The notes below the pieces were generated by a model that was not told the DNA's origin, ran no database searches, and worked only from the letters and a program-made list of their open reading frames with translations. A stretch of DNA of 64,000 nt from Rhodanobacteraceae bacterium (GTDB taxonomy: Bacteria; Acidobacteriota; Terriglobia; Terriglobales; Acidobacteriaceae). The stretch is taken from the NCBI GenBank assembly GCA_903970285.1, contig CAJCHN010000076.1, positions 1 to 64,000 of the forward strand, read 5' to 3'. A program made the position numbers and the translations under genes. Shown in pieces: positions 51,289-62,686 of the stretch (position 1 is its first letter; every line of letters begins with the position of its first letter).

Positions 51289-53010
51289 CTACGCGGCAGG
51301 CGTGTTTGCCGCCGCCAGCAGGAACACCAGCGGCGCGTTCCAGTTGATGGCAATCTCGTTCATCGAATAGGCACGTTCGTCATCGATCCACATCCGCATC
51401 GGCGGCCCCGGCGCCAGCGTTCGCGCCGCCTCGTCACCGGGATAGCGGTTGGGGCCGCCCGACAGCAGCCCCGGCCAGGGTGCGGCGATCCCGTCCGCCT
51501 GCGAGGGCCGATGATGCGGATGCAGAAACGGCCGCGCGCCGAGTTGCGTCACCCAGCTCACCCCGTGGCAGTTCCGCCCCAGCAGGTAGTGCAGGTTGTT
51601 CAGCGCGGCCTCTCGCGCCCCCACAATCGGCTCTAGCTGGTCAGCCAGCAAGATCAGCATGGACTGATTGCCGGCGGTTCCGTTCGAACCCCAGTTGTAA
51701 TCGCGCAGTGAAAGCGTGTTCCCGTAGCCGTTGCCGGCGCTGGTCTGCACCAGATTCCTCGCCGTCCTGCCCATGACCTCCACGATCGTGTCCCGGACCT
51801 CCGGCACCGCTGCCGCAGTCTGGGCGTACGCAAAGCCCGCGCAGGCCCACACGTTTCCCCAACTCGGCGCCTCCAGGCGCAGACCCGCGCGCTCCGCCGT
51901 GAAGCTGGCCCGAAACTGCTCGTCATACTTTGCGCCGAAGGTGGTTCGAAACAGCTCCGCCGACGCCCAGGCAAGTTCGTCCGACAGATGCCGGTCGTCA
52001 TAGCCGCCGGTGAAGATGCTTGGCGGATTGGTATAGGGCTCATCCGGATGTTTAACCGCCCACCGCCACGCCCGGCGCGCGACGCGCAGGCAGCGACGTG
52101 CGTAGCGCCGGTCATACCGCGCATACACCCGCGCCGCTATCGCCGCCGTGGCCGCCAGATCCGCTGTCGCCGCGGTCGTCTTGTACGGCGCATGACCCGA
52201 CCCGATCACGTAGCTGGTCAGCGCGTCGGCCTGCGGCATAAGCACCCCACAGAAATGCTCCGACGTCTGCTTATGCCATACCCCGCCGTCTTCATCCTGC
52301 AGCGCCATCATCCAGTCCAGGTTCCAGCGCGCCTCGGCCAGGATGTCTGGCAAGTGACGCCGGTGCCGCGGGATATCGAGCTTCAAGCCACGCAGCGTCT
52401 TTGCATACAGCTCATACGCGTACAGCAGCGTCGCCGTCGAGATGCCGGAGTTCACCACATAGCGGCCGTAGTCGCCGGCGTCATGCCATCCACCCCGGTG
52501 CTTCGCCTTGCCCGCACGCCCGGATGTTGGATGATACGCCCCAACCAGGTGGCAGGCTGGATGTTCGTAGCCCCCGCCGAGATCCACCCTGCATCCGCAG
52601 CGCTGACCGTAGAATGCCCGGGCAGTCAGAAACAGCGCAGGACGATACACATCGGTGGCAATCGTGAACGGGTCGGAACTGAGCTCGCCCACCTGGACGG
52701 TGTAAACACCAGGTTGCGTGAGCCCGCTGAAATCCGCCTGTGCAACCGCATCTCCCGACGCCGCATCATCCCGCGCCGGAGATAGCTCGCCAGAGAAAAC
52801 CACGTTCTCCCCGCGCAGCACGCGAAAGTCGGAACCCGCCGAAGCCGGCAGATTGATCACGCTGGCGATCTTTTGCGCGGAAGACAGATACCCCAGCTGG
52901 TTCAAGCGGATGCCCGGCTGCAGCGCCAGCGGCTCTGCCAGAAAGCTGGCGGGCCGCAGCAGCGCCGCGCCAACCGCAGTCAGTTGCTTCAGAGCTTGTC
53001 TTCGATTCAT
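51289..53010 (-). CDS. Glycoside hydrolase family 9 (endoglucanase)
   Basis: 573 residues from ATG 53010. The N-terminus MNRRQALKQLTAVGAALL is a Tat-type signal. An Ig-like CelD_N module follows (LNQLGYLSSAQKIASVINLP) to about residue 130, then the (alpha/alpha)6 GH9 domain. The catalytic-base motif DAGD is in GGWHDAGDYGRYVVNSG, and the acid Glu is in the C-terminal ERAYSMNEIAINWNAPLVFL. Hydrolyses beta-1,4-glucan or related polysaccharide outside the cytoplasm. It neighbours other exported enzymes. Confidence 0.93.
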   Translation of the reverse strand: MNRRQALKQLTAVGAALLRPASFLAEPLALQPGIRLNQLGYLSSAQKIASVINLPASAGSDFRVLRGENVVFSGELSPARDDAASGDAVAQADFSGLTQPGVYTVQVGELSSDPFTIATDVYRPALFLTARAFYGQRCGCRVDLGGGYEHPACHLVGAYHPTSGRAGKAKHRGGWHDAGDYGRYVVNSGISTATLLYAYELYAKTLRGLKLDIPRHRRHLPDILAEARWNLDWMMALQDEDGGVWHKQTSEHFCGVLMPQADALTSYVIGSGHAPYKTTAATADLAATAAIAARVYARYDRRYARRCLRVARRAWRWAVKHPDEPYTNPPSIFTGGYDDRHLSDELAWASAELFRTTFGAKYDEQFRASFTAERAGLRLEAPSWGNVWACAGFAYAQTAAAVPEVRDTIVEVMGRTARNLVQTSAGNGYGNTLSLRDYNWGSNGTAGNQSMLILLADQLEPIVGAREAALNNLHYLLGRNCHGVSWVTQLGARPFLHPHHRPSQADGIAAPWPGLLSGGPNRYPGDEAARTLAPGPPMRMWIDDERAYSMNEIAINWNAPLVFLLAAANTPAA

Positions 53011-53079
53011 CCCCACTCGCTGCTTGGATGCACCCGCCAGCCGGGAACGCTGTGGCAGCTCCAACGCCACCGCCACCCG

Positions 53080-55744
<2,665 letters not shown>

Positions 55745-55804
55745 GCAGCGGTAGGGTCAAGAGCCGAGTCAGGAGTAGACTTCAAGCCACAGGAGCCCCC
55801 TGCC

Positions 55805-56077
55805 ATGAAGCTCTCCGAGATTGCCGAGCCGCTCCAGGTCACCCGCTGCAATCTCTCCGGGTCCACCTTCCAGGACGTCAAACTGGCCGGCGCCTCCTTG
55901 ACCAACGTAGATCTCTCCCACTGCGCGCTGCAGAATGTGACCCTGGCCAGCCTCCGGCTCTCGAACGCCAGCCTGAAACACGCCACCTTGGCCGATTGCG
56001 ACCTGGAAGGCGCCACCATCGACGGAATCCTGATTTCAGACCTGATCCAGGCGTACCAGAACTCGAAAAAACCCTGA
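55805..56077 (+). CDS. Small pentapeptide-repeat protein
   Basis: 90 residues, dominated by A(D/N)LXX-type repeats: CNLSGSTFQDVKLAGASLTN, VDLSHCALQNVTLASLRLSN and ASLKHATLADCDLEGATIDG, forming a short right-handed beta-helix of about two to three coils. Larger relatives mimic DNA in fluoroquinolone resistance, but this one is too short to infer that. AGGAG lies upstream of the ATG. Function unknown. Confidence 0.75.
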   Translation: MKLSEIAEPLQVTRCNLSGSTFQDVKLAGASLTNVDLSHCALQNVTLASLRLSNASLKHATLADCDLEGATIDGILISDLIQAYQNSKKP

Positions 56078-56407
56078 GCGGCGTCGTCCTTGCGGCGCGG
56101 AGCCTCTCCACAAACTCTCAACTGGATAACTCCAGACTCTTAACTCACGAAATCGCCTTCGTCTCCCCTTGCCGCACCCGATCTGCATTGTTCATGGAGG
56201 AAGCCGGTGCGCCGGATAGCTCAACATCTCGCATCGGAATAGCTCCCGGCTCGTAGCTCACAATGCGCCCTTCGGCTCGCTCGCCGTACTGGCCCCGCAG
56301 GGTAGGATTGTCACTCCCGCAGCCGGGGCCGCCATCAGTCCTGCGCCGGGAACAACGGCGCCAACAAGCGTCGCAAGGACACTGGAAAGTGCTCTAGAAT
56401 AGCGTGC
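56078..56407. other. Gap between pentapeptide and ccmE genes
   Basis: 330 nt with no supported gene. An Ala/Gly-rich minus-strand frame crosses it but is the shadow of ccmE and has no convincing start. Confidence 0.5.
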
Positions 56408-56908
56408 ATGGCAAGCAACACCAAAAAGCCCACCAGCATCATCGTTGCCTCGACGATCATCGTCGCCGTCGTCGTCTGGCTCGCCTTCGCCGCCGCTGGC
56501 GACAACAAGAGCTACTACGTCACCATCTCCGAGCTGCAGGGCATGGGCAACAAAGCCTACACCCGCCACCTCCGCGTCGCCGGCAACGTGCAGCCCGGCA
56601 GCATCCAGCGCTCCGGCGGCGGCGCCCACTTCATCCTGCTCGAACAGGGCAAAATCCTGCCCGTCGTCTACCAGGGCGTCGAACCCCCGCCCGACACCTT
56701 TAAAGACGACGCCCAGGCCCTGGCCATCGGGACCTACGGCCGCGATGGCGTCTTCCACGCCACCCAGCTCCAGGCCAAGTGCGCCAGCAAGTACGCACCG
56801 GCACCCGGAGCCCGCCCCGGCCAGCCCGCAACTCCCGCGCCTGCTGCTGCACCAACCCCCGCCGGCGCCACCGCGAAGACGGCCTCGATAGAGCTTCCCC
56901 CGCGCTAG
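56408..56908 (+). CDS. ccmE: Cytochrome c maturation heme chaperone CcmE, Cys-type
   Basis: 166 residues. One N-terminal membrane anchor (residues 11-30) and an OB-fold periplasmic domain (YYVTISELQGMGNKAYTRHL, RVAGNVQPGSI, LPVVYQGVEPPPDTFKDDAQ). CcmE normally binds heme covalently through His in an HXXXY motif. Here the position is Cys125 in AKCASKY (CXXXY), the variant described for Desulfovibrio and some archaea. The tail is Pro/Ala rich. No other ccm gene lies nearby. Confidence 0.85.
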   Translation: MASNTKKPTSIIVASTIIVAVVVWLAFAAAGDNKSYYVTISELQGMGNKAYTRHLRVAGNVQPGSIQRSGGGAHFILLEQGKILPVVYQGVEPPPDTFKDDAQALAIGTYGRDGVFHATQLQAKCASKYAPAPGARPGQPATPAPAAAPTPAGATAKTASIELPPR

Positions 56909-57129
56909 TTCTCCCGCGCCGCGTCGGACGACCGTTCTGTTCAGCCGAAGCGTCCTTCTGCCCCGGCAGCGTTGCGGCATAGGGCAACACGTCCAATTCG
57001 TCCCTTGCTTTTGCATAACATCTGGTGCAAACACCCTCAGCGTAGTGTGTTGAACCAAGGCTAACCCTAGTCGATTGAAGAATATAAGCAACAAACGGGG
57101 GAGGGGGTGGGTCAATCCTCGAATAAGCC

Positions 57130-58098
57130 TCAGCGCGGCATGTCGCGGTGCGCCGTCTTCACCCGGTACCCCGCCGTTTCCAGCCGCCGCTTCATCTCCT
57201 CGGCGATGAAAACCGAGCGGTGCTGGCCGCCGGTGCAGCCAAACCCCATCGTCAGGTAGCTCTTGCCTTCCTTGATGTAATGCGGCAGCAGGAACTCCAG
57301 CAGATCGGTCGTCTTCTCCAGAAACTCCCCCGTCTGAGTAAAGCTCTGCACATACTGCGCCACCTTAGGGTGCTTGCCCGTCAGTTCGCGAAACTCCGGC
57401 ACAAAGTGAGGATTCGGGAGAAACCGCACGTCGAAGATCAGGTCCGCATCCGTCGGCACGCCATTCTTGAACCCGAAGCTCATGGACGAGATCGTCAGGT
57501 TCCGCTCCGCGCCCTCATGCTCCTCAAACTGCGAGTTGATGTGCGCCCGCAGCTCGTGCACGTTGAACTTCGTCGTATCCAGCAGGATGTCGGCCACGTT
57601 CCGGATCGGATCCAGCCGCTCCCGCTCCGCCCGAATCGACTCGATCACCGTCTCCTCACGGCCCATCGGATGCGGCCGCCGCGTCTCCGAAAACCGCCGC
57701 ACCAGCGCCTCTTCGCTCGCCTCCAGGAACACCACACGAGTGCTCAGCACCCGCCGCACCTTCTTCAGAATCGCCGGAAATCGGTCCAGCCGAATACCTT
57801 CCCGTACGTCGATCACCAGCGCCGCCCGGTCGATCTCCGTAGACTGCCGCACCAGGTCCGCAAATCGCGGGATCAGCTCCAGCGGCAGGTTGTCGACCGA
57901 GTAGTACCCCAGATCCTCGAACGCCTTCAGAGCCGAAGCCTTGCCTGCCCCGCTCATGCCGGTCAGGATCACCAGCTCCCCGCTGGCCGCATGGTCCACC
58001 GCGCCCGCATTCTTCCCGCGTTTGGCTGGCGCCTTCTTCGCGGCCGCGCCGGGCTTCGCCTGCTTTCCTGCCGCCTTGCCCAAGCGCTCGCCTGCCAT
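57130..58098 (-). CDS. rapZ: RNase adapter protein RapZ / YvcJ-type nucleotide-binding protein
   Basis: 322 residues, with a ~38-residue Lys/Ala-rich N-terminal extension over the family. P-loop region LVILTGMSGAGKASALKAFE (Ala in place of the usual Ser/Thr after the Lys), then DLGYYSVDNLP, the Walker-B-like ALVIDVREG, SFGFKNGVPTDADLIFDVRF, and the C-terminal TMGFGCTGGQHRSVFIAEEM. In E. coli RapZ targets GlmZ RNA to RNase E; in Firmicutes YvcJ binds nucleotides. It sits at the end of the lptA-lptB-rpoN-hpf block, as in many diderm bacteria. Confidence 0.92.
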   Translation of the reverse strand: MAGERLGKAAGKQAKPGAAAKKAPAKRGKNAGAVDHAASGELVILTGMSGAGKASALKAFEDLGYYSVDNLPLELIPRFADLVRQSTEIDRAALVIDVREGIRLDRFPAILKKVRRVLSTRVVFLEASEEALVRRFSETRRPHPMGREETVIESIRAERERLDPIRNVADILLDTTKFNVHELRAHINSQFEEHEGAERNLTISSMSFGFKNGVPTDADLIFDVRFLPNPHFVPEFRELTGKHPKVAQYVQSFTQTGEFLEKTTDLLEFLLPHYIKEGKSYLTMGFGCTGGQHRSVFIAEEMKRRLETAGYRVKTAHRDMPR

Positions 58099-58107
58099 GC
58101 AGAAATC

Positions 58108-59496
58108 CTAGCACTGCTCGGCTGTCGCCTCTCCAGCGTGATCCTCAACCCCATCCTGCGTGTCCACATCCTCCGCGCCAACCAGCACAATTCCGCGTCC
58201 TCCCGCGCCCTTTGCCGCAGAGGCAGCGGCCATGGCATCACGCAGCATCGCCTCGCCATTTCGAGAGTCCACATGCGCGACCACGATGCCAATCGTCGCC
58301 GAGACAAACGCCCGCTCCCCATGCACCTCGATCACCCGCTCGGCCTCCGCCTGCAGGCGCGACGCGAATTGTTCCAGCTCGGGCCGTGACCCCACCTGGT
58401 CCCGTAGAAAAGCGAATTTATCGCCATCCATGTGTCCAAGGGTGTCCCTCGGTCGAACGAACTGTTGCAGCCGATGAGCCACCTCCAGCAGCACCGCATT
58501 GCCCGCCGCGTGCCCCAGGGCTTCGTTCACGCCTCCAAGTCCATCCAGATCGAGCAGCATCACGGCAAATCGGCGCTTCGCATCTCTCCTCATCCGCGAC
58601 AACATCAGGTCCGTTCGGTTGACGAACAGAATACGGTTAGCCAGCCCGGTCAGCGGGTCGTGCAGCGGCGACTGCCGGGCGGGCTCCGCCTCCGGCTTCG
58701 ACCTCTCAATCGGGCGATACACGATAAACAGTCCGCCGGCGCCGCTGCCCAGGCGCAGTCGCGACACCATCACATGCACCTCCAGCAGCCTGCCGTCGCG
58801 GGTTCGGCGCTGAGTGTCGAACGCCGAACGTCCCGTCCGCCCCAACTGGTAGCGGATCAGCTCATTCTCATTCAGCTGGCCATCCGGCAGAACCAGGTCA
58901 TCGAGCACATGTCCCAGGACATCATCCAGCGCATAACCGAACATCTGCAGGAATTCGGAGTTCACGCGCACCACGCGGCCTGCATGCGTCACCACCGTCG
59001 CTCGGGGCATCGCCTCCAGCAGATCCTCGACCCGAGTCTCATAGAGGCCATCCGGGGCGGCGGCTTCCATCATCAGCAGCAGCGTACAGCTCTCGCCCTC
59101 AAACTGGATCTCCGTGGCGGCGGCACTCACGCGCAGCGAAGCGCCGCCTGCGCCGAGCAATACTCCATCGAAACGCACACGCCGATCCTGCGGCTCCGGT
59201 GCGCACACACTGCTCGCCTGCGAGAGCACCTCTTCGATGCGGACAGGTTTGGCGAAGGGATCGACCACCAGGCCGGTGAGCCGGCGCGCCAGGCGGTTGA
59301 GCCCGCTGATGTCACCCGCTCGGAGAATCACCGCCATGCAGGGGAGAAGTTCAAAGACCGCGGCAGATAGACGACCTGAACACTCGCCGCTCGCACACTC
59401 CCCGGCCGAAGCCTCCCTGCCTGAACTCTCTCTGTCGGAGAGCCCTTCCTGCCCATGCACGAGCTTCAGCCAGTCCAACCCGCTCATCACGGTCAT
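58108..59496 (-). CDS. PAS-GGDEF-like signalling protein with degenerate active site
   Basis: 462 residues, cytoplasmic. Regions: an N-terminal PAS-like part (about 40-150), a PAS domain (about 155-265: YETRVEDLLEAMPRATVVTH … VNSEFLQMFGYALDDVLG), and a GGDEF-family domain (about 285-440: DPLTGLANRILFVNR, VMLLDLDGLGGVNEALGHAA). The signature GGDEF is DGDKF in HMDGDKFAFLRD, losing the essential Gly and Glu, so diguanylate cyclase activity is unlikely; a c-di-GMP or scaffold role is possible. It lies between rapZ and hpf, where ptsN is usually found. Confidence 0.85.
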   Translation of the reverse strand: MTVMSGLDWLKLVHGQEGLSDRESSGREASAGECASGECSGRLSAAVFELLPCMAVILRAGDISGLNRLARRLTGLVVDPFAKPVRIEEVLSQASSVCAPEPQDRRVRFDGVLLGAGGASLRVSAAATEIQFEGESCTLLLMMEAAAPDGLYETRVEDLLEAMPRATVVTHAGRVVRVNSEFLQMFGYALDDVLGHVLDDLVLPDGQLNENELIRYQLGRTGRSAFDTQRRTRDGRLLEVHVMVSRLRLGSGAGGLFIVYRPIERSKPEAEPARQSPLHDPLTGLANRILFVNRTDLMLSRMRRDAKRRFAVMLLDLDGLGGVNEALGHAAGNAVLLEVAHRLQQFVRPRDTLGHMDGDKFAFLRDQVGSRPELEQFASRLQAEAERVIEVHGERAFVSATIGIVVAHVDSRNGEAMLRDAMAAASAAKGAGGRGIVLVGAEDVDTQDGVEDHAGEATAEQC

Positions 59497-59576
59497 ACCC
59501 TCTCATCCGTGCATCATCTTCTTCCTGAAGCGGATGAGAGGGCAAGACCCTTATGCTCAGAGCGAAAACAGCTCCC

Positions 59577-59954
59577 TCAGCTGGCCGCCGCCGGAGGTGA
59601 AAGCACCTCGATCAGAGGCTCTGATGAAGCGGGTTTCGCATGCCGCTCCACGGTCATCTTGCGCTCCTTGCGTCGAATCACCTGCTGCTCGATCTTCTTC
59701 AGAGCGTCATGCAGCACGGTCAGCATGTCGGTGCCTTCACACTCCGCCACCAGCGTCTCCATCGCTGTCTTCAACGTGACTTCCGCAATCTGCCGATACT
59801 TGTCTTCGGTCAGAATCACATGCGCCGAGACCGCTCCGCCCACCATCTGGTCGATGCGCCCCAACTCCGTCTCTGCCAGTTTTCTAATCTTCGGCGTGAT
59901 ATTGGTCCAGCGCGCCGTGTACTCGATGTTCAGTCCGGTGTTCGATCCAATCAT
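59577..59954 (-). CDS. hpf: Ribosome hibernation promoting factor (HPF/RaiA family)
   Basis: 125 residues, the short HPF type. The S30AE domain is clear: LNIEYTARWTNITPKIRKLA, HVILTEDKYRQIAEVTLKTA, and LHDALKKIEQQVIRRKERKM with the basic C-terminal helix that contacts 16S rRNA. The tail is short, without the long-HPF dimerisation domain. It follows rpoN, the classic rpoN-hpf order. Confidence 0.92.
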   Translation of the reverse strand: MIGSNTGLNIEYTARWTNITPKIRKLAETELGRIDQMVGGAVSAHVILTEDKYRQIAEVTLKTAMETLVAECEGTDMLTVLHDALKKIEQQVIRRKERKMTVERHAKPASSEPLIEVLSPPAAAS

Positions 59955-60059
59955 TCACAGCACCTCAAACAACTAGGATGCCGTTACATTACTCCACCGT
60001 TAGGTGGCGCGTCATGCGGACTCAGCCAGAAGCCGATCTACGCAGCCGCCTCGATCGCG

Positions 60060-61757
60060 TTAGCGCACCCGCCGCTGATGAGTGCTGGGAATCTGCATGT
60101 CCTCGCGATATTTGGCGACGGTTCTGCGTGTTACGGTGATTCCCTGCGCCTTCAACTCCGCTGCCAGATGATCGTCCGTAAGTGGCTTCCGCGGATCTTC
60201 CTCTTCGATCAGCTTCTTCACTTTGCGTTTGAGCAGAACCAGCGGGAGATCGCCGCCCTCCGGTCCGTTGACGCCCTCTGAAAAGAAGAAGCGCAGCTCA
60301 TACACGCCCTGTGCGGTATGCACATACTTGTTGGCCACGGCGCGACTGACAGTCGAAGGATGCACGCCAATCTCTTCGGCTACCTCTTTGATCATCATTG
60401 GTTTGAGCGCCGACTCGCCGCGCTCGAGAAACTCCGCCTGCCTGCGCACGATCGCCTCGCAGGTCCGCACGATGGTGTTCTTTCTCTGTTCGATATTGCG
60501 TAGCAGCTGGATGGCGCTCTTGTAGCGCTCCTTCACGTACTCGCGGACTTCCTTCTCCGTCTGCTTCTGCTTCAGCATCTTGCGATAACCCTGGTTCAGC
60601 CGCAGCGTGGGCATATCCTCTTCATTCATCAGGACGACGTACTCCCCATCGCGCTTGACGAAGGCCACGTCCGGTTCGATCAGCCGGGTCTCGCTCACGT
60701 TGTAGCGCTGCCCCGGGCGCGGATCCAGCGTGCGGATGAATTCAACCGCCGCCTGCACCTCTTCGGCGCTGCGTCCGCAGCTGCGGGTCAGTTCACGCAT
60801 GTCCTTCTTCTGCAGCAGAGGCAGGCAGTTTGCCACAATGTGGTTCGCGGTCTGGAAGACATCGAAGGCAGCCGGAGCATCGTCAGCGGATTCAACCGCA
60901 GTCATCCCGCGCCGCCGCATCACCAGCGCGGCCTCGCGCCGCTGGGCGGAAATCTGCAGCAGAAGACATTCCTTCAGGTCGCGCGCCCCCACACCTACCG
61001 GATCGAGTTGGTGAATGACGTTGCGCGCCTCCACCACGGCGCGCAGGCAGACTTCAAATTCCGACAGCAGAGCGGCATCAACAGGCGAGGAGTTGGACGC
61101 TCTATCCGCCCACTCTCCCATTACAGAACTATTCCCATTCTGACGGCCAGGCTCGACATGCGGCGATGCATGCCCCTTCCACGCTCGCTCAAACGGGATC
61201 GGTTCCGGCCGTTTCGCTGCCCGGAACGCGGCTGCCAGAGCTTCCGCCATCTCTTCGTCGGCCGCTGCGAGGTATCCATTGGGATCCAGGTTGCCGACGA
61301 TCAACTGCGTCGCCGCGCGCACCTCATCGGTCAACGTCAACGAGCCCAGTTGCCACAGCAGGTGGTCGCTCAGTGTGCTTGGCTGCGAAAGGAAATGTTC
61401 AAACGAAGGCTTGTCGTACTCCTCGAAGTTCGAGGCTGTCTTGTAGCCGGGATCGAGGTAATCCTGAAAGTAGCTGCCGAAGTCGATCTCGTCGAATGGA
61501 TCTTTCTCCTCGCGCTTGGCTTCGACCGCCACCTCTTCCGCGGTACGTTCGCGGTCGCCTTCCTGGCCACAGCGCTCGTCGAGCGACTCTCCGTTCTCCT
61601 CCAACTCTTCAAGAACCGGATTCTCAATCATCTCGGAGTTGATCATGTCCTTCAACTCAAGCTTGTTCAGCGCGAGCACGCTGACCATCTGCACAAGGCC
61701 TGGGGTCAACACCTGCCGTTGCGAGACCTTCAGATTGAGTTTTGGTTGCAGAAACAC
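60060..61757 (-). CDS. rpoN: RNA polymerase sigma-54 factor RpoN
   Basis: 565 residues. Region I Gln/Leu-rich activator-interaction segment (QRQVLTPGLVQMVSVLALNK), acidic region II, core-binding domain (RAVVEARNVIHQLDPVGVGA), and the C-terminal DNA-binding part with the HTH (VAEEIGVHPSTVSRAVANKY) and RpoN box TRRTVAKYREDM (consensus ARRTVAKYRE). It is expected to read the four sigma-54 promoters found in the flagellar locus, with the two enhancer-binding proteins. Upstream of hpf. Confidence 0.96.
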   Translation of the reverse strand: MFLQPKLNLKVSQRQVLTPGLVQMVSVLALNKLELKDMINSEMIENPVLEELEENGESLDERCGQEGDRERTAEEVAVEAKREEKDPFDEIDFGSYFQDYLDPGYKTASNFEEYDKPSFEHFLSQPSTLSDHLLWQLGSLTLTDEVRAATQLIVGNLDPNGYLAAADEEMAEALAAAFRAAKRPEPIPFERAWKGHASPHVEPGRQNGNSSVMGEWADRASNSSPVDAALLSEFEVCLRAVVEARNVIHQLDPVGVGARDLKECLLLQISAQRREAALVMRRRGMTAVESADDAPAAFDVFQTANHIVANCLPLLQKKDMRELTRSCGRSAEEVQAAVEFIRTLDPRPGQRYNVSETRLIEPDVAFVKRDGEYVVLMNEEDMPTLRLNQGYRKMLKQKQTEKEVREYVKERYKSAIQLLRNIEQRKNTIVRTCEAIVRRQAEFLERGESALKPMMIKEVAEEIGVHPSTVSRAVANKYVHTAQGVYELRFFFSEGVNGPEGGDLPLVLLKRKVKKLIEEEDPRKPLTDDHLAAELKAQGITVTRRTVAKYREDMQIPSTHQRRVR

Positions 61758-61965
61758 TTCAAGCCCCTTCTTATCTGTTCGCTGTTCGCTCCGGAAACCC
61801 TGCTCGCACCAAGCTCCGGGCCGCCAGCAGACTGCGCCAACACCTGGCCAGGAACGTTCTCAGGTCGACTTGAGCCTCAGTCTACACCCGCGAAAAAGTT
61901 CATGCACTCCCCCGGACGGTGGCAGCGGCCCTGACCGGAATGTAGTGGAGCGCGGCTTGTCGCCG

Positions 61966-62684
61966 CTAATCCATGGAGAACTTTTCGCCCAGGTAAACTC
62001 TTTTTACCTCTTCATCGCGGCCCAGTTCACCCGGCGTTCCGGCACGGAAGATCCTGCCCTCGTTGATGATGTAGGCGCGGTCGGTCACACTCAGCGTCTC
62101 GCGGACGTTGTGGTCGGTGATCAGAACGCCGATACCCGATGCCTTCAACTGGAAGATGATCTCCTGCAGATCGAGAACCGCAATGGGATCGATACCGGAA
62201 AACGGCTCGTCGAGCAGAATGAAAGCCGGCTCGATCGCCAGACAGCGGCCGATCTCGACTCGCCGCCGCTCAGCGCATAGCCGCGCGTCCGGCGGACGTG
62301 ACCCAGATTCAACTGCTCCACAAGCCGCTCCGTCCGCGCCCGGCGGAGTGCCGGCGCCAGATCCTGCGCTTCCAGCACTGCCAGGAAGTTTTCCTCGACC
62401 GTCAGTTTGCGAAAGACACTCGGCTCCTGCGGCAGGTAGCTGATGCCGTGCTGGCGCGCCCGCAGGTACATGGGCAGACGCGTAATGTCCACGTCATCGG
62501 TGAGCACTCTCCCCGCATCCGGCCGCACCAGTCCGACGATCATGTAGAAGCTGGTGGTCTTGCCGGCACCGTTCGGCCCCAGCAGCCCCACCACCTCGCC
62601 CTGCGCGATCTGCAGGCTGACCCCCCGCACTACCTCGCGTTCGCCGTACGATTTGCCCAGAGCCTCCGTCCGCAACACCCGCAT
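61966..62684 (-). pseudogene. lptB: LPS export ABC transporter ATPase LptB, broken by a frameshift
   Basis: The N-terminal part is complete: Walker A LGPNGAGKTTSFYMIVG, Q-loop [17 protein letters not shown] and signature YALSGGE. Immediately after SGGE the frame breaks (position about 62258). The missing frame continues with [20 protein letters not shown], then [14 protein letters not shown], and the ORF at 61966-62148 holds the rest ([20 protein letters not shown]). The expected SGGERRRVEI could be encoded by GGCGGCGAG CGGCGGCGAG TCGAG; here one 10-bp CGGCGGCGAG copy is absent. LptB is normally essential, so a sequence or assembly error is as likely as a real mutation. Confidence 0.85.
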
Positions 62685-62686
62685 TC

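Noticed and set aside
50994-51353. 120-codon extension of the lipoprotein phosphoesterase
   Set aside because: It would bury the signal peptide and lipobox and run through the tandem repeats.
56258-57115. 285-codon minus-strand frame over ccmE
   Set aside because: Low-complexity Arg/Gly/Ala product and fully antisense to a well-supported CcmE; treated as a shadow.
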